A stretch of DNA of 64,000 nucleotides from Isoetes taiwanensis (Eukaryota; Streptophyta; Lycopodiopsida; Isoetales; Isoetaceae), in assembly GCA_021234155.1 (NCBI GenBank), contig JAJEKV010000017.1:9555525-9619524 (forward strand), in the 5' to 3' direction. A program made the position numbers and the translations under genes. The notes beneath the pieces were generated by a model, which was not told the origin of the DNA, did no database searches, and saw nothing but the letters and a program-made list of their open reading frames with translations. Shown here piece after piece: positions 31,106-42,189 of the stretch. Each line of letters begins with the position of its first letter. Position 1 is the stretch's first letter.

Positions 31106-33801
31106 TTATCATTGACTCATGCAAGGTTAAATAGGATTTCGGATTACCTGGAGGGTTAACCCGGCAGGCCCGTTACACTTTTTCACATCAAAATAAAGTG
31201 TCGAATGCCAAGGGGGGCATTTAGGGTTAGAGTAGATAAAAGCATAAATATAGAGATTGTAGAGTCAGTAGTTATAAATAATTGTTGTTGTGGTAGTGTT
31301 AGCTGCTTTGTGCACTTTAGAACAGTCAAATAGGTCAAGGGAACCTTTGTTGCAACTGCCTTGTGCACTTTAGGACAGTCAAATAGGTCTGAGGAATCTT
31401 TGTTGTAGATCCTCGATCCCTCAACATGGGAGCCACTTGACAACATCGAGGAATTTGGAAGCAGAGGGCAATCTTATGGAGGAAACTTCAACAAATCAAA
31501 GGTCAAGATGGTGTACAGGGAAGCCTGAACACAAATAATAAAGAGGAGCCTACAGAAAGGATGATTGAGATATTAAGAATAGACACATGACTTGCCAAGA
31601 AGGGCTATTCAACAACCAAAGGGCATCACGGCACTTACGCCATTTATCGCATTAGGGAAGGAACATCTTCTTCAAGGATACTCTCCAAGTGCCATATTGT
31701 CTTGAGGAAGGGCCCCACATCGACGACTAATGTCACAGCTACGCCACCAAGAAGTAGACGGCTTCATCGACTAGTCATATCAAGAGTTTCTAAAAGATGA
31801 GACTAGACATATCTCCTAGGAAGGGCAACTATCTCAGATATACAGGACCATAGTAGTATCAGATTTATAATTCAAGCAGACTAAGGAGGAATTACAAGCC
31901 AGCGAGGACGGGCTGCTCAGGAATACCGCCAGACCGCAACCAACTTCCTCGTCAGCCCCGATACTTCAGAGCAGTTACATCAACCTCGACAGCACCATCT
32001 CAAGATCATGAAAACCTTCTACTTAGAGATTTGAGGTCAAACACCAATAAGGAGAGACACAGGAAGAGAAGTTGCACAGTTAGAAGTGGTAAAGCACCCG
32101 ACATTGTCACCAATCTTATAGCAGCAATATGGGACTGCCAAGATGGAGAATCCAATTGACATGGTCACCACAATATCAATTCAGGGGTTAGAAGGATCAT
32201 CCTCAAATCTTGTAACCTCCAAGGTAGGATTCATCAGTCAACATGAAGGATTCTAGAGAGTGGAGAACATTACCTTCAAGCTTTTGGGACGAGATATCCA
32301 AACCTTACATCCTCAACTACATCATCAAGTCCACGAGCATGCATACCTCCACTAATGAAGGAAGTCAATATCAACATTGAGAATGAGCACAGTCAAAATA
32401 TGTTTGACAGAAAGACCAGGGTACATGAATGATTATACAACAACTCCAAGGAGATCAGATTTTTCAACAAAATTGTGGATCATCGCCTTGCTACTCCAAT
32501 GACTAACGATTACACCAGCTTTTATTAAGCTAGAGGACCTATCAGATAGTTGAATATCTTGGAATTATAGATGATAACAACCATGATGGGATTGCGACGA
32601 AATTTCGAGTAGATTTTTTGTCTTTTTATTTTAAGACAGACCCAAGAATTGAGCAAAGCTTCAAGGATTGGGAAGAAAAATGCATGAAGTACTAAAATTA
32701 TATACATTTACTGATAGATTTCCAACATATTGAAACCTCTTCATGAACTTGATCACTTCGCTAAGCAGGATTCAATATTAGGATAACCGTCAACTATGTA
32801 TATGATAAGTACCTCCACAACATAAGGAATAATCCAACCAAATGAAGAGAAGCCATCTAGCAAGTCCGGCCAACTTCTTAGATGGCATCCACTCAAAATT
32901 GGGACTATTTCAAGAGGGTAATAATTAAGAAAAGTGAGATCCTAGAGCATAGATTAGATCTAAAACAAGAATAATTATTTCATTGCACAGTCTTTTGTGT
33001 CCAAAGAAAATGCCATGTTGACAAAACCTTGTGGCCATATGGGCCAGCAATTATGGCAGCACCAAAGGAACAAGAGTCAAGTTCGACATCAACCTTAAGT
33101 AGAGCAAAGTAAAGCATCGGGGCCAAGTCACGTGCATCGGCAAGTATGATCTCATAATAGACATGGAATATTAAAGCCGGCTAAGGCAATAAGTGATTAT
33201 CATAAGCAAGAGATGTCTATCTTAGCACCAAAGGGCAGCCACCTTACAATTAAAATGTGAAATATGCACATGCATTTAGTAGTTCATCTTAAATTCCTAG
33301 TCTGATCTCAAGGTGTACATGTTGAATATGATCACATTGAGCATGGCCTTATTGATGAAAACAAATTGGGTTGAAGTTGAAATATTAGACCTCCCTAAGG
33401 TTTAACTTATATTAGCAGGAAACACCTGGACAAATGCAAAGAGGCAAAGAAGATCGATTGAAAAATAAAAAGGCCAAGTCTCAGCATGGCCGATCGGAGC
33501 CTGTATTATAAGATTGAAGATGCAATGAATTTATTTGTGTCTTGAACATATCGGCCAAGGAGGAGATAAATCAGAGCTGCACATCAAGATTTGGCATGTA
33601 AATTTTCCATCTAGAAAGTGTTGAAGTTCGATCTGATCCCATTGCTACAGTGGCAAATAAATTCGACCTTTGACCATTGAAAAGGAGTTTAAGTTGGTTG
33701 TTTGCTTGGATATCCAATAGCTTTGATATAAATGAGTTCATTTCTCTAAAGTCTAGAATAATTTGTTTTGATCATTGAGACTCAAGTTCTAACATCCACA
33801 A
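31106..33801. other. 2.7 kb with no open frame; decayed element suspected
   Basis: The only structure is a tandem pair near 31310-31390 (TTTGTGCACTTTAG(A/G)ACAGTCAAATAGGTC twice). The rest is A-rich on the plus strand and stop-rich in all frames. It ends at a degenerate Copia primer-binding site, so part of it may be LTR, but I see no second LTR to define one. Confidence 0.4.
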
Positions 33802-34493
33802 TTGGTATTAGAGCTAGCTAAATCCTGTCATTTTAATAATGGCAAGTCGTTTTGGAGCAAGTTTGCTGAGCGCAGTCAAAGTGTATAAAGGGGGAGTAGG
33901 CTTTCAGATATAGAAAGATTAAATTATACATATCCTTGAGGTTGAAGATTTATGGGACCTTGTTGACCCAAATGGTGCAGATAATGGCGAGGGAAAAACA
34001 TCTGCAACTAGTGGTGCAAGCTCAATAGTTGGTGCAGTAGGTGGGTCTTCAAGCAATTATGAAGCACTCATAGTGGAGAAGGAGTTAATCCAGAGGCTGC
34101 AACCGGATCTGCCAAAATCAAAGAAGCAAAAGGGATAATCTGCAGCAAAGTTGGCCCAACCATAATGCTCAAACTCAGAGGTAAGACCCCTCGTCAGATG
34201 TGGTCATATTTGCTTAAACACTATTGCCATGAACTTGGGCACGTTAAGCCTAATTGCCCTAAACTTAATGATGAATTAGCATGTTATAATTGTAGAGGAA
34301 AAGGTCACATAGTAGCAAAATATTCAAGTCTGAAAAGAAACAATAGAGGAAGAGGCAGAGGTATCGGTCAAAGAGGAAGAGGAGCACCAAGGAGAGGACG
34401 TACCAGTGGCATTCATATTGCCAGGGAAGATCATGCAAAATCTGAACAAGAGAAACTAACACTAAGCATGGTTAGTGCTTTTATATATATTTG
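33802..34493 (+). pseudogene. Copia fragment: degenerate primer-binding site, broken gag, damaged zinc knuckles
   Basis: TTGGTATTAGAGC (33802-33814) differs by one base from the Copia primer-binding site. Gag begins at ATG 33839 with MASRFGASLLSAVKVYKG and soon meets stops (TAG, TAA). ILEVEDLWDLVDPNGA then recalls the Gag L-LWD-V motif. Farther on, 34165-34493 contains two CCHC knuckles in tandem, both broken. HYCHELGHVKPNC lacks the first Cys. CYNCRGKGHIVAKYS has Tyr in place of the last Cys. A basic RGRGRGIGQRGRG tail follows. No protease or integrase is seen. Confidence 0.65.
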
Positions 34494-34655
34494 AGGTAAA
34501 TTGCATATAAAAGGGTCCAAAGTTGACTTTTCAAAGTTGACTTGACAAAATCCTATACGAGAAACTAACACTAAGCATGGTTAGTGCTTTTATATATATT
34601 TGAGGTAAATTGCATATAAAAGGGTCCAAAGTTGACTTGACAAAATCCTATATGA
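34450..34655. repeat. Tandem duplication of about 109 bp after gag
   Basis: GAGAAACTAACACTAAGCATG through GTTGACTTGACAAAATCCTATA occurs at about 34450-34558 and again at 34559-34655. The first copy has an extra internal TTTCAAAGTTGAC. The first copy overlaps the end of the gag remnant. Confidence 0.85.
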
Positions 34656-35407
34656 GGGATGTCTTTTGCTACCCTATGAATGCAAATGGCTTATCCTCCT
34701 TATATAAGTGCATCTCCCGGAGAGAAGATGCTCTTTCAAGTGGATAAGATAAGGCAATCTAGAACACATTGTCATGCCTGCTATTGGAAATTATAGATAT
34801 CAATGTAGGTAAAAGTGTAGCTCCTTTATCAGACATTAACAAATTCCCCAATGTAAATCTTGCAATTGTATAATCAATCCGAACGCTACTACATAAATAT
34901 CAAGAAACTGATCCATCCCCCACCAGTTGAGATATAGTAAAAGCAAACAACACAACATTAGCAAGAGGTACAATGTCAATTCACTTATGTGGCACAAGGA
35001 CTAGCTCAATTGATCCAAAGGAAGTCCAATTGGCTTATAAGAAGGTCGATCCAAATCACAAACTTGCTCAAATGATTAAAACAAAGAGGCTTTGTCTCCT
35101 TCCTCTCCCCCACTCCCATTTGGATAGGCCTATAACTCATGAAAGAGGTTTGTCTCCTTCCTCCCCCCACTCCCATTTAAATATAACTCATGCATGGTGA
35201 GACTTGCAGTCCAATGATTCAGATGAAGAGGATGCTTCCCCTCCCCCTCTGTTATGAAAGTACGACTCGTGTTGTGAGGCTTGCACTCCACCTGATAGCA
35301 TATAGTAGGATTGATTAAAAAGCATGAGGATTTACATCTCACTACCTACCAATTTATTTGCAAATAGTATATTATTGTGTGCTCTTATTAATATAACATC
35401 TCATCTA
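34656..35407. other. No gene; small duplicated pyrimidine-rich block
   Basis: TTTGTCTCCTTCCTC-CCCCACTCCCATTT plus ATAACTCATG is present twice (about 35091-35139 and 35146-35192), and GTGAGACTTGCA/GTGAGGCTTGCA follows each of two later blocks. No coding motif. Confidence 0.5.
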
Positions 35408-36339
35408 TTAAGGACCTACGTTGGGGAAATTCCCCGGGAGAGTGTATTGCTACCGTCCATGCTGGACAAAAAACCGTCCTAGCTGGCAGCCATCCGGAAG
35501 CCCTCCTGGCAGAAATTCCCTGGTTTCCGGATCCTTCCCGCCCAGCAAGAACAGAGCCGGATCTTGTACCCCTATCTAATCGATTCTTGCACCAGAGCCC
35601 TATTCCGTCGAGCAACAAGGATATTGCAAAACAATTCCAGGTATTAGAGTCTTAGACATGGATTTTGTATTGAGAATGAGTCTTGAACAGAAATTTGCAT
35701 AAATTTTTTTTTAAGAGCTCTCACTCAACACAAAAACCCCCATTTCGCAAACATTCGTGTCCTCTTTTTTTTTTTCTGATCATTCCTCCCATGAAATAGA
35801 CTAGCGATTATTCCTTGGCAAATATCCTCTGTCTAAACCGGGATCCGGTGCTTCCCAGACCAGCTCCATATGCAGACCAGCTCTGGAACGAAGGCTGGGG
35901 AAAGAAATTCTCCCATTTGGGCTATTCAATCCGGCGAATTTTACCTCGAAATTAGAGCAGAAAATATTTGAGACATGGGGCTGGGAGTTTTCACAGATTC
36001 GTTTGTCAAGCCTTTGGAAGACGGAGAGGAAAAGGTAATCGGCTCTTTTTCCATATGATACCGAATTTGAAGAAACAAAATGGCTGTGGGCTGGGCAATG
36101 GCGTAAGCTGCCCTCTGCTGCTACAGAATCTGGATTTTTGTGGCCCAATGTTTGACGATGCCACAACAAATCCTTTTGTCTTCGTCCATATTCACAGTTT
36201 GAATATTATATATTATTTCCGGTTTGAGATTTTAGCAATAGGGAGCTTCCGACTGCATTTTATGAATTCCGAATAGTTTTAGGACTTGCAGGAAATTTTC
36301 CTAACAGGGTTTGAAAGTTTCCCCAACGCTGTTAAGGAC
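35408..36339. mobile_element. Non-autonomous hAT element with 8-bp target-site duplication
   Basis: The direct repeat TTAAGGAC (35408-35415 and 36332-36339) flanks a 916-base element. The ends are CTACGTTGGGGAAA on the left and, inverted, CAGCGTTGGGGAAA on the right; 12 of 14 positions agree, and the right end fits the hAT terminal pattern C/T-A-R-N-G. An 8-base duplication is the hAT signature. The interior has motif-free ORFs on both strands and no transposase, so mobility would need a transposase in trans. Confidence 0.8.
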
Positions 36340-37658
36340 ACCTCTGTCTTAGAATCCCCATTTTCCCTTTTATTTGGTCTAGTGGTAACATGCTAGTTTA
36401 GATATAGAATTCGATCCTATCAACGTGAATATGTATCTTCGTGTAAATGATGGATGCATGTACTTCAAAACAATGACACCTCCATACCACTTAATATGGA
36501 GGTCAACTAGACTAATATATATATATATAGTAAAACATGCGTGAAGATATTTTTACCCTGGTTATTGTGATTCCATCGCAAAAAATTCCATCCCGCGGAA
36601 TCACAAACCCTCCGGGAACGGATCCGCTCGAGGCCCTTTTCCGTGCGACAACGTCGGTGTACCTTCCCGATGGATCCCGATACCATCCGTTTGTAGGGTC
36701 CATCCCGTCGGCCGTCGTTTTTTATACCTTCCGTGAATCACATCCATAAAAATATCACGGACGGAATCATCATTTGTGTTATTCCATGGGACGGAATCAC
36801 ATTTTAAAATATAAAACTAAAAAATTCAAATTTTTTACGTTCTTGGAGGTTTTTTCAGCCAGTGCCGGCTATGGCGGCTTGCTCCGGGCGATCTTCCTTC
36901 TTTTCTTTTCTTGTTATCGTTTTACTTTCTTCTCTGAGATCCGGAATGGTGGCTATGGCGGAAAACATTTGATTGCTTCATTTGTAAGAGCTATTTAGGT
37001 GCTTCATTTTTTAAGCTTTAGGGTATGGCGGCGATAAGACTTAAGCAATTTGTTGGTTTTCTTTCGATAGTTATACTTCTTCATGGTTCCGTCCAGGCAT
37101 AGGGTAAGGGATCGGGGCTGCTTCACCTTATATTCTTCCTTCTTTTCTTACTAATCTTTTTATTTTCTTTTTCTGAGATCCCGCAAAGATGTCTAGGCTA
37201 TGGCGTAAAAACGAGGGTCGCTAGAAACTTCGATTCTGGCATGAGATGAAGCATAAAATGATCGGCTTTGAGAAGAACTATCAGCCAGCTTTGCATTTGG
37301 ATCGGAAGAGTTACGTTGGGGTTTTGATTTATCATATTAATTCGATTATCCCGATAAAAAAGACTCGGTTCTTTGATTTTCTGAGGCTTGAAAAGCTTCT
37401 TAGAATCCTTTTCTCTTAAAAAAATGCGGTAGGGTTCTTATCAAGATCGAAGCCCGGACCACGGAAAATTTGCCCTTTTCGATGCTTTGTTTGAATCGGT
37501 CTAATGGTAGGAGACGCAGCGCATCGTTAGATGTGCCCTTTGTGATGAATATCGGTTTGTTGGAAGAAAGAACTCGGATCAAATTCGGGAACGGGATATG
37601 CGCCATCGGAATACTATGGCGCTTTAAAAAGAGGAGTAGTATGGTTTGGTAGAAGGCT

Positions 37659-37904
37659 ATGGGGAAAATCCATGGTTACGCCTCAAAGATGTTGCTCTGT
37701 TATGTTGCCATCTCCGGTAGTTGTGAGCGATTAAAGCCCAGCAAATCATGGAGTGACCTTCCCGACTCATCTTCTCCCGTTCCACAGAGTATTCCAGCGA
37801 GGAGGTCTACTTCATCTATTAACAATTCTGCCGGAAGCAGGAGGCTCGATTTTGGTCTTTTAACCGCCCCTTGCTGCATCTTCCGCTGTCTCGAATGTCC
37901 CTAG
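37659..37904 (+). other. Unassigned ORF inside the MULE, possible captured exon
   Basis: An 82-codon frame whose second half, KPSKSWSDLPDSSSPVPQ then RRSTSSINNSAGSRRLDFG, has the Ser/Pro-rich character of a plant regulatory-protein exon. I recognise no domain. Another open segment upstream (about 37270-37420) reads NYQPALHLDRKSYVGVL and HINSIIPIKKTRFFDFL. They may be gene fragments picked up by the element; no parent is identifiable here. Confidence 0.25.
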
Positions 37905-38408
37905 CCATACCCTCGTTTTCCTGTCACATTTTCACAGACCCTGTTAATCCTTCTGCATTTTTTTACAGATCCCATGGTTAATCCGGCATTTTTGCTGCCT
38001 TCATCCACATTTTTACATATCATCTCCATTCCGGTTACATTTTGCATTGCATAGAACACATATATCTTGCATCTTTGCTTCCTGCATCTTTGCTTCCTGT
38101 TCAATCCGGTTAAACAGATTTTTTTTTTCCTCCCGGAGTCCCGGTTTTATGTTGTTCTTTACTTGAAAATACCATGTTCCTTGTTTTTTTTTCTTGCTTT
38201 AAAGCAAAGCGGCTATGGCATTGCCAATATTGGCAAGGGGTTCAAATCCCCATCCGTAAAAATTCTCGAGACAGTGCATAGAATAACAATGGACAGGCAC
38301 ACCAAAAATGGAGTAACACAACTTTATATTTTCTTCCAATTCAATCCACCATGCTTGCTTTTGCAAGCAAATGTAAGTTATACTTTGAGAATCTGCCGCT
38401 CATCTGCA

Positions 38409-38870
38409 GAAATTGATTCCATCTGGCGGAATCACGGAGGCGTGATTCCATCTGGCGGAATCACGCGGGAGTGATTCAATTTGACGGAATCACTAAACTG
38501 TGATTCCGTCCCACAGAATAGCGCGGTTGTGATACCGTCGGGCAGAATGCATTCGTGGTGATTCCATCTCGAAGAATCTTACATTTGTGATTCCACCGGA
38601 CCGAATCGCATGGTTGTGATTCCATCTGGCGGAATAGCAATGTTGTGATTCTGTGTGGCAGGATACGTAAGTGGTGATTCCATCTCACAAAATCAGACAT
38701 TCGTGATTCCATCTGGCGGAATAGCGAGGTTGTGATTCCGTCTCGCGGAATAAATAATACGGTTGTGATTCCGTCTGGCGGAATACATGAGCGGTGATTC
38801 CATCTCGAAGAATCGTAAATTGGTGATTCCATCTGGCGGAATAGCAAAGTTGTGATTCCGCCGGAAGGTA
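38409..38870. repeat. 16-unit GTGATTCCATCTGGCGGAAT array in the MULE
   Basis: Sixteen units of 27-34 bases, each with core GTGATTCC-(A/G)TCTGGCGG-AAT-(A/C), lie just inside the right TIR. Each unit is a small inverted repeat (GATTCC ... GGAATC/A). The TIR itself contains the same words (GTGATTCC and GCGGAATCAC), so the array looks like amplification of a TIR sub-motif, possibly a transposase binding site. Confidence 0.85.
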
Positions 38871-39020
38871 TAAATGACCTGAAAGCGACCCTGTCAGGTA
38901 CGGATAACGGGGGCTCTGGTACGGATAACGGGGTCTCCGGCCTGGTGATTCCGCGGGATGGAATTTTTTGCGATGGAATCACAATAACCGGGGTAAAAAT
39001 ATTTTGTTCCGTAAAACATG

Positions 39021-39732
39021 GAAACAACTATTGGGGCATGTGCAGGGCCACAACATCAACCTGTTGCTTCCCTTAGGGTCCATCTCCATTACAATCTTCT
39101 ATAGGAGTTGTTGTGCCACATGGCAACCCCGACTTCAAGATTTGCTATTCCCATTACCTCGATCGAAGCTCAATTGGGGTGACATGGCACATCATCCGGC
39201 AATATTTTCATATACACCATCACCTTATTTGAAAATTTGAAGTCTTGATCATGTAATGCTTTTAGTTTATTTTGGAGTGGTGAGTTCCCTTTGTCTTGTA
39301 GTAGTGCGTTCAGTTTGTCTTCTAGTGCTTCCTTCCAGCTTGTCTCTGGTCCGTCATATGTCCTCATAAAGTCCTCATAAATGGTGCCAATGTGGTGCCA
39401 ATGTGACATGACGTAAAAATACTATCTATTTATCTATTTTCTTTAGAAATGGGAATGGCTTGCATCTTGCATTCCACCGTTTGTCTCTCGCACACAGGGT
39501 GAAACTCAGGTGCTATGCCAAAGGGGAGCACCCTTAAAGAAACTATTGAGATAGGTAAGCATCATTCATGCCTGCAAATGATGCATTCCCTCCGGAGCAA
39601 TGACGTGTCTGGATGGGAACAACTGTTGGGGCGCGAGCACGGCGACAACAGCAAACCTGTTGCTTCCGTAAAAAATGCAAAATGAGAGATAGATAAGCAT
39701 CATTTCACGCTTCTTCAAGCTTGGATGCAAAG
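39021..39732. other. TauE/SafE upstream region with a diverged direct repeat
   Basis: GAAACAACTATTGGGGC with CAACCTGTTGCTTCC (39021-39075) recurs as GGAACAACTGTTGGGGC with AACCTGTTGCTTCC (39615-39672). A minus-strand ORF at 39170-39409 has plausible coding character (a Lys/Leu-rich segment, KLNALLQDKGNSPLQNKLK), but I cannot identify it. A promoter for the TauE/SafE gene should lie here; I see no distinctive TATA box close to the start. Confidence 0.5.
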
Positions 39733-41392
39733 ATGGGGAGGGCGAGGGTCTGTTGTTTGGTGCTGGCGATGGTGTGTATCCGTGCCACCGCCGGATTTCA
39801 GGTTGAAGAGCAAAGCAATGGAAAAAGAGTGACTATGGCAGACGGAGTATCCATGTCAGAGTACTGGAGGCCATGGCAGTGGAAAGGCATTTCCGATGGC
39901 TTCAATATAGAGTTAGATTCTCGCACTCTTCTAACCGTTTTCCTGGTTGCCATAGCTGCTTCATTATCAAGCGCAGGGGGAGTGGGCGGAGGCGGTTTGT
40001 TCGTTCCCATTTTCAACTTGATGTTAGGATTGGATATGAGCACATCCGCAGCTTTTACCAGTTTTGTGATCGTGGGAGGTATGCTTGCGAATTTAATGTG
40101 GAGTTGGACGCAGACCCACCCTGCCGTAGAAGGCAAATCTGTGGCAGACTATACCATCATTCTTTTGATGCTGCCTAATATGCTTCTGGGCATCGGCTTG
40201 GGAGTGGTATGCAATCTCATGTTCCCGGGCTGGCTCATCTCCCTGCTTTTGACCATCGTATTGTTTTATGTAACAATGAGGACTTGCAGGACCGGATTGA
40301 GAATGTGGAAGAACGAGTCTTTTTTTGTGGCTCATGAGTTGAATAGTGATTCTGTGGAGTACGTAAATTTGGAGAACGAGATCTGTTCAAACAAGGACAG
40401 CACCATTGAGGAAAACAAGGGGTATCGTTTCAGGGCTCCTTGGTGCGAACTCTCGGTCCTTTTGTTGATTTGGCTTGCTTTTTTTGCAGTTCAGGTATTG
40501 AAGGGCACCAAGAATAACAAGGTAAATGTACAATTCTTTGCTGGTCTAAGACATATGATAATCTATGAATTATTTGATTTTCCTAGGATGTCAGCTGAAA
40601 ACAATGATTGATGAAACCAAAGCGTTTGTTAAGATCCTAAAGGAATTAACATGAAGCTGTCTGTTTCTTAAATCAGAGCGTGCTAAATCTAGAACCATGT
40701 GGAGTTGGATATTGGGTCTTGACTGCATCTCAGGTCCCCTTTGCATTTCTTATTACGTGTTGGACGGGCATATATGTCCGCAGAACTGTCCAAGAACATA
40801 TCTCTACAGAGGTATAAGTCAAAACAGTCTGCATTGTTTTTTTTAAATAGAAAACAAATTCTCATTGTTGTTGCCATTCAGGAATCAAAACAATATACTC
40901 TTCTTCCATTAATGGCTATATTTGCTGGAGTTTTGGGTGGTGTGCTGGGCATTGGAGGTGGCATGATCGTTAACCCAATTCTTTTGGAAATTGGAATGCA
41001 CCCTCAGGTGAGTATAGTAGGTCAATAGTTTTTTAAGAGGTGGGATCTTGAGAATTTCTAATATGTTCTCATCAATAAATCAGGTAACTGCTGCAACTAC
41101 TGCCTTTATGGTTTTCTTCTCTTCTTCGCAGTCAGTGGCACAATTCTGGCTCATTGGAAGCATTCCTATAAATTATGCACTATGCTTTTCAGCTTTGTGT
41201 TTCAGCTTCTCCATGGTGGGTCTCGCGCTTGTGCAATATGCAGTGAGGAGATTGGGAAGGCCATCTCTCATTGTATTCGTGGTAAGCTCTGTTATGGGAT
41301 TCACAGCCGTATTGATGGCTGTTTTTGGTAGCCTGGATGTTTGGAAACAGTACATAGCAGGAGAAGACATGGGTTTTAGGTCACCTTGTTGA
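39733..41392 (+). CDS. Sulfite exporter TauE/SafE family membrane protein, four exons
   Basis: Exons 39733-40521, 40677-40811, 40882-41007 and 41084-41392, all phase 0 with GT-AG borders, give 452 residues, normal for the plant family. I use ATG 39733 (MGRARVCCLVLAMVC); the longer frame begins with TTG. An N-terminal hydrophobic signal/anchor precedes a lumenal segment. The first TauE repeat carries SSAGGVGGGGLFVP (about residues 80-93) and FTSFVIVGGMLANL. A hydrophilic, acidic loop follows (ENEICSNKDSTIEENKG). The second repeat has AGVLGGVLGIGGGMIVNP and VTAATTAFMVFFSSSQS, the other family signature. Bacterial relatives export sulfite, sulfonate or sulfoacetate; plant substrates are not established from sequence. 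No frame defect is visible. Confidence 0.92.
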
Positions 41393-42180
41393 TGCAGATA
41401 TCCAATGTCTAGTTGGATAAAGGTCTGTTACTACATTCATTGCTTTCCACACCTTGTGGAGGAGGGAACAACATTATTTATCAACATCTTGTTGGAAAGA
41501 AATGATCCAGATCCGTTGGTTATATTATTACTTTCAACATCTTGTTGAATCCATAGTCAAAATAAATCTGCTGGAAAATCATCTCAGGGAACTGCATTTG
41601 ATTAATGGGGCCCTTTGGTGCAAACATTGGCTTTAGATCGTATAGGCATATCCAATGTTCAGTTGGATCAGCGTTATTTATTTCTCAAGAATCTGTTAAT
41701 TATTGTAATTTTCAACATCTTGTTGATTGGCATTCAAAGGAATTTGTTTGGAAAAGAACAGGTGCAAACTTTTGGTTCTTTATGGGTTTGGTTGGTAAGT
41801 ACATGTTTTATCAGTTAGTGGCACAGTTATTAGAAGCATATCTGTTGTGCTTGAGCAAATAAGTTTACAAGCAATCACAATGCTGAGGATATAAAATTCT
41901 ATTCATTATATGCCATGCCATGGATGTTGTCATTGCCATGCCAGCATATCTATGTCCTCAGTTTCAAGGGTACTTGTCACTATATGCGATGCCATGCCAG
42001 CATATCTATGGCCTCGGTAGTTTCAAGGGTACTTGGTTATGGAACAACTAGTAATAGTGCCCAGCGTTGTTGGGCATAATTTGGGAGTCTATGTGGACGG
42101 AAACATATACAGCCTAGACTTCTTTTCATAAATCATATAATAGAAACCAAGCCCAGTGTTGCTGAGCTATAAAAGGTTTT
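41393..42180. other. Downstream of TauE/SafE: diverged internal repeats
   Basis: CAACATCTTGTTG words recur (41489, 41536, 41713), with ATATCCAATG-TTAGTTGGAT at 41398 and 41648, as if a segment were duplicated. A second tandem pair, GCCATGCCAGCATATCTATG plus TTTCAAGGGTACTTG, lies at about 41937-41968 and 41991-42032. Open frames here (41454-41862) have no motif. Part may be 3' UTR. Confidence 0.5.
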
Positions 42181-42189
42181 TGTGCATTT

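Larger units (their letters stand above)
36530..39020. mobile_element. Mutator-like element (MULE), about 2.47 kb, with 10-bp target duplication
   Basis: GTAAAACATG (36530-36539 and 39011-39020) flanks the element as a perfect 10-base direct repeat. Terminal inverted repeats are long: 36540-36604 and 38945-39010 share ATATTTTTACC, then GGTTATTGTGATTCCATCGC, AAAAAATTCCATCCCGCGG and AATCAC, nearly identical. Long TIRs plus a 9-11-base duplication are typical of Mutator-like elements. No MuDR-type transposase is recognisable inside. The interior has gene-like, moderately GC-rich sequence, which fits a Pack-MULE carrying captured fragments. A 16-unit array lies inside the right TIR. Confidence 0.85.

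Noticed and set aside
31500-33780. Possible decayed gypsy or pararetrovirus polyprotein
   Set aside because: I looked for RT, integrase, protease and zinc-knuckle motifs in all frames and found none that I could support.
39721-39732. Earlier start of the TauE/SafE frame
   Set aside because: The codon at 39721 is TTG; the first in-frame ATG is 39733 and begins a normal signal peptide.
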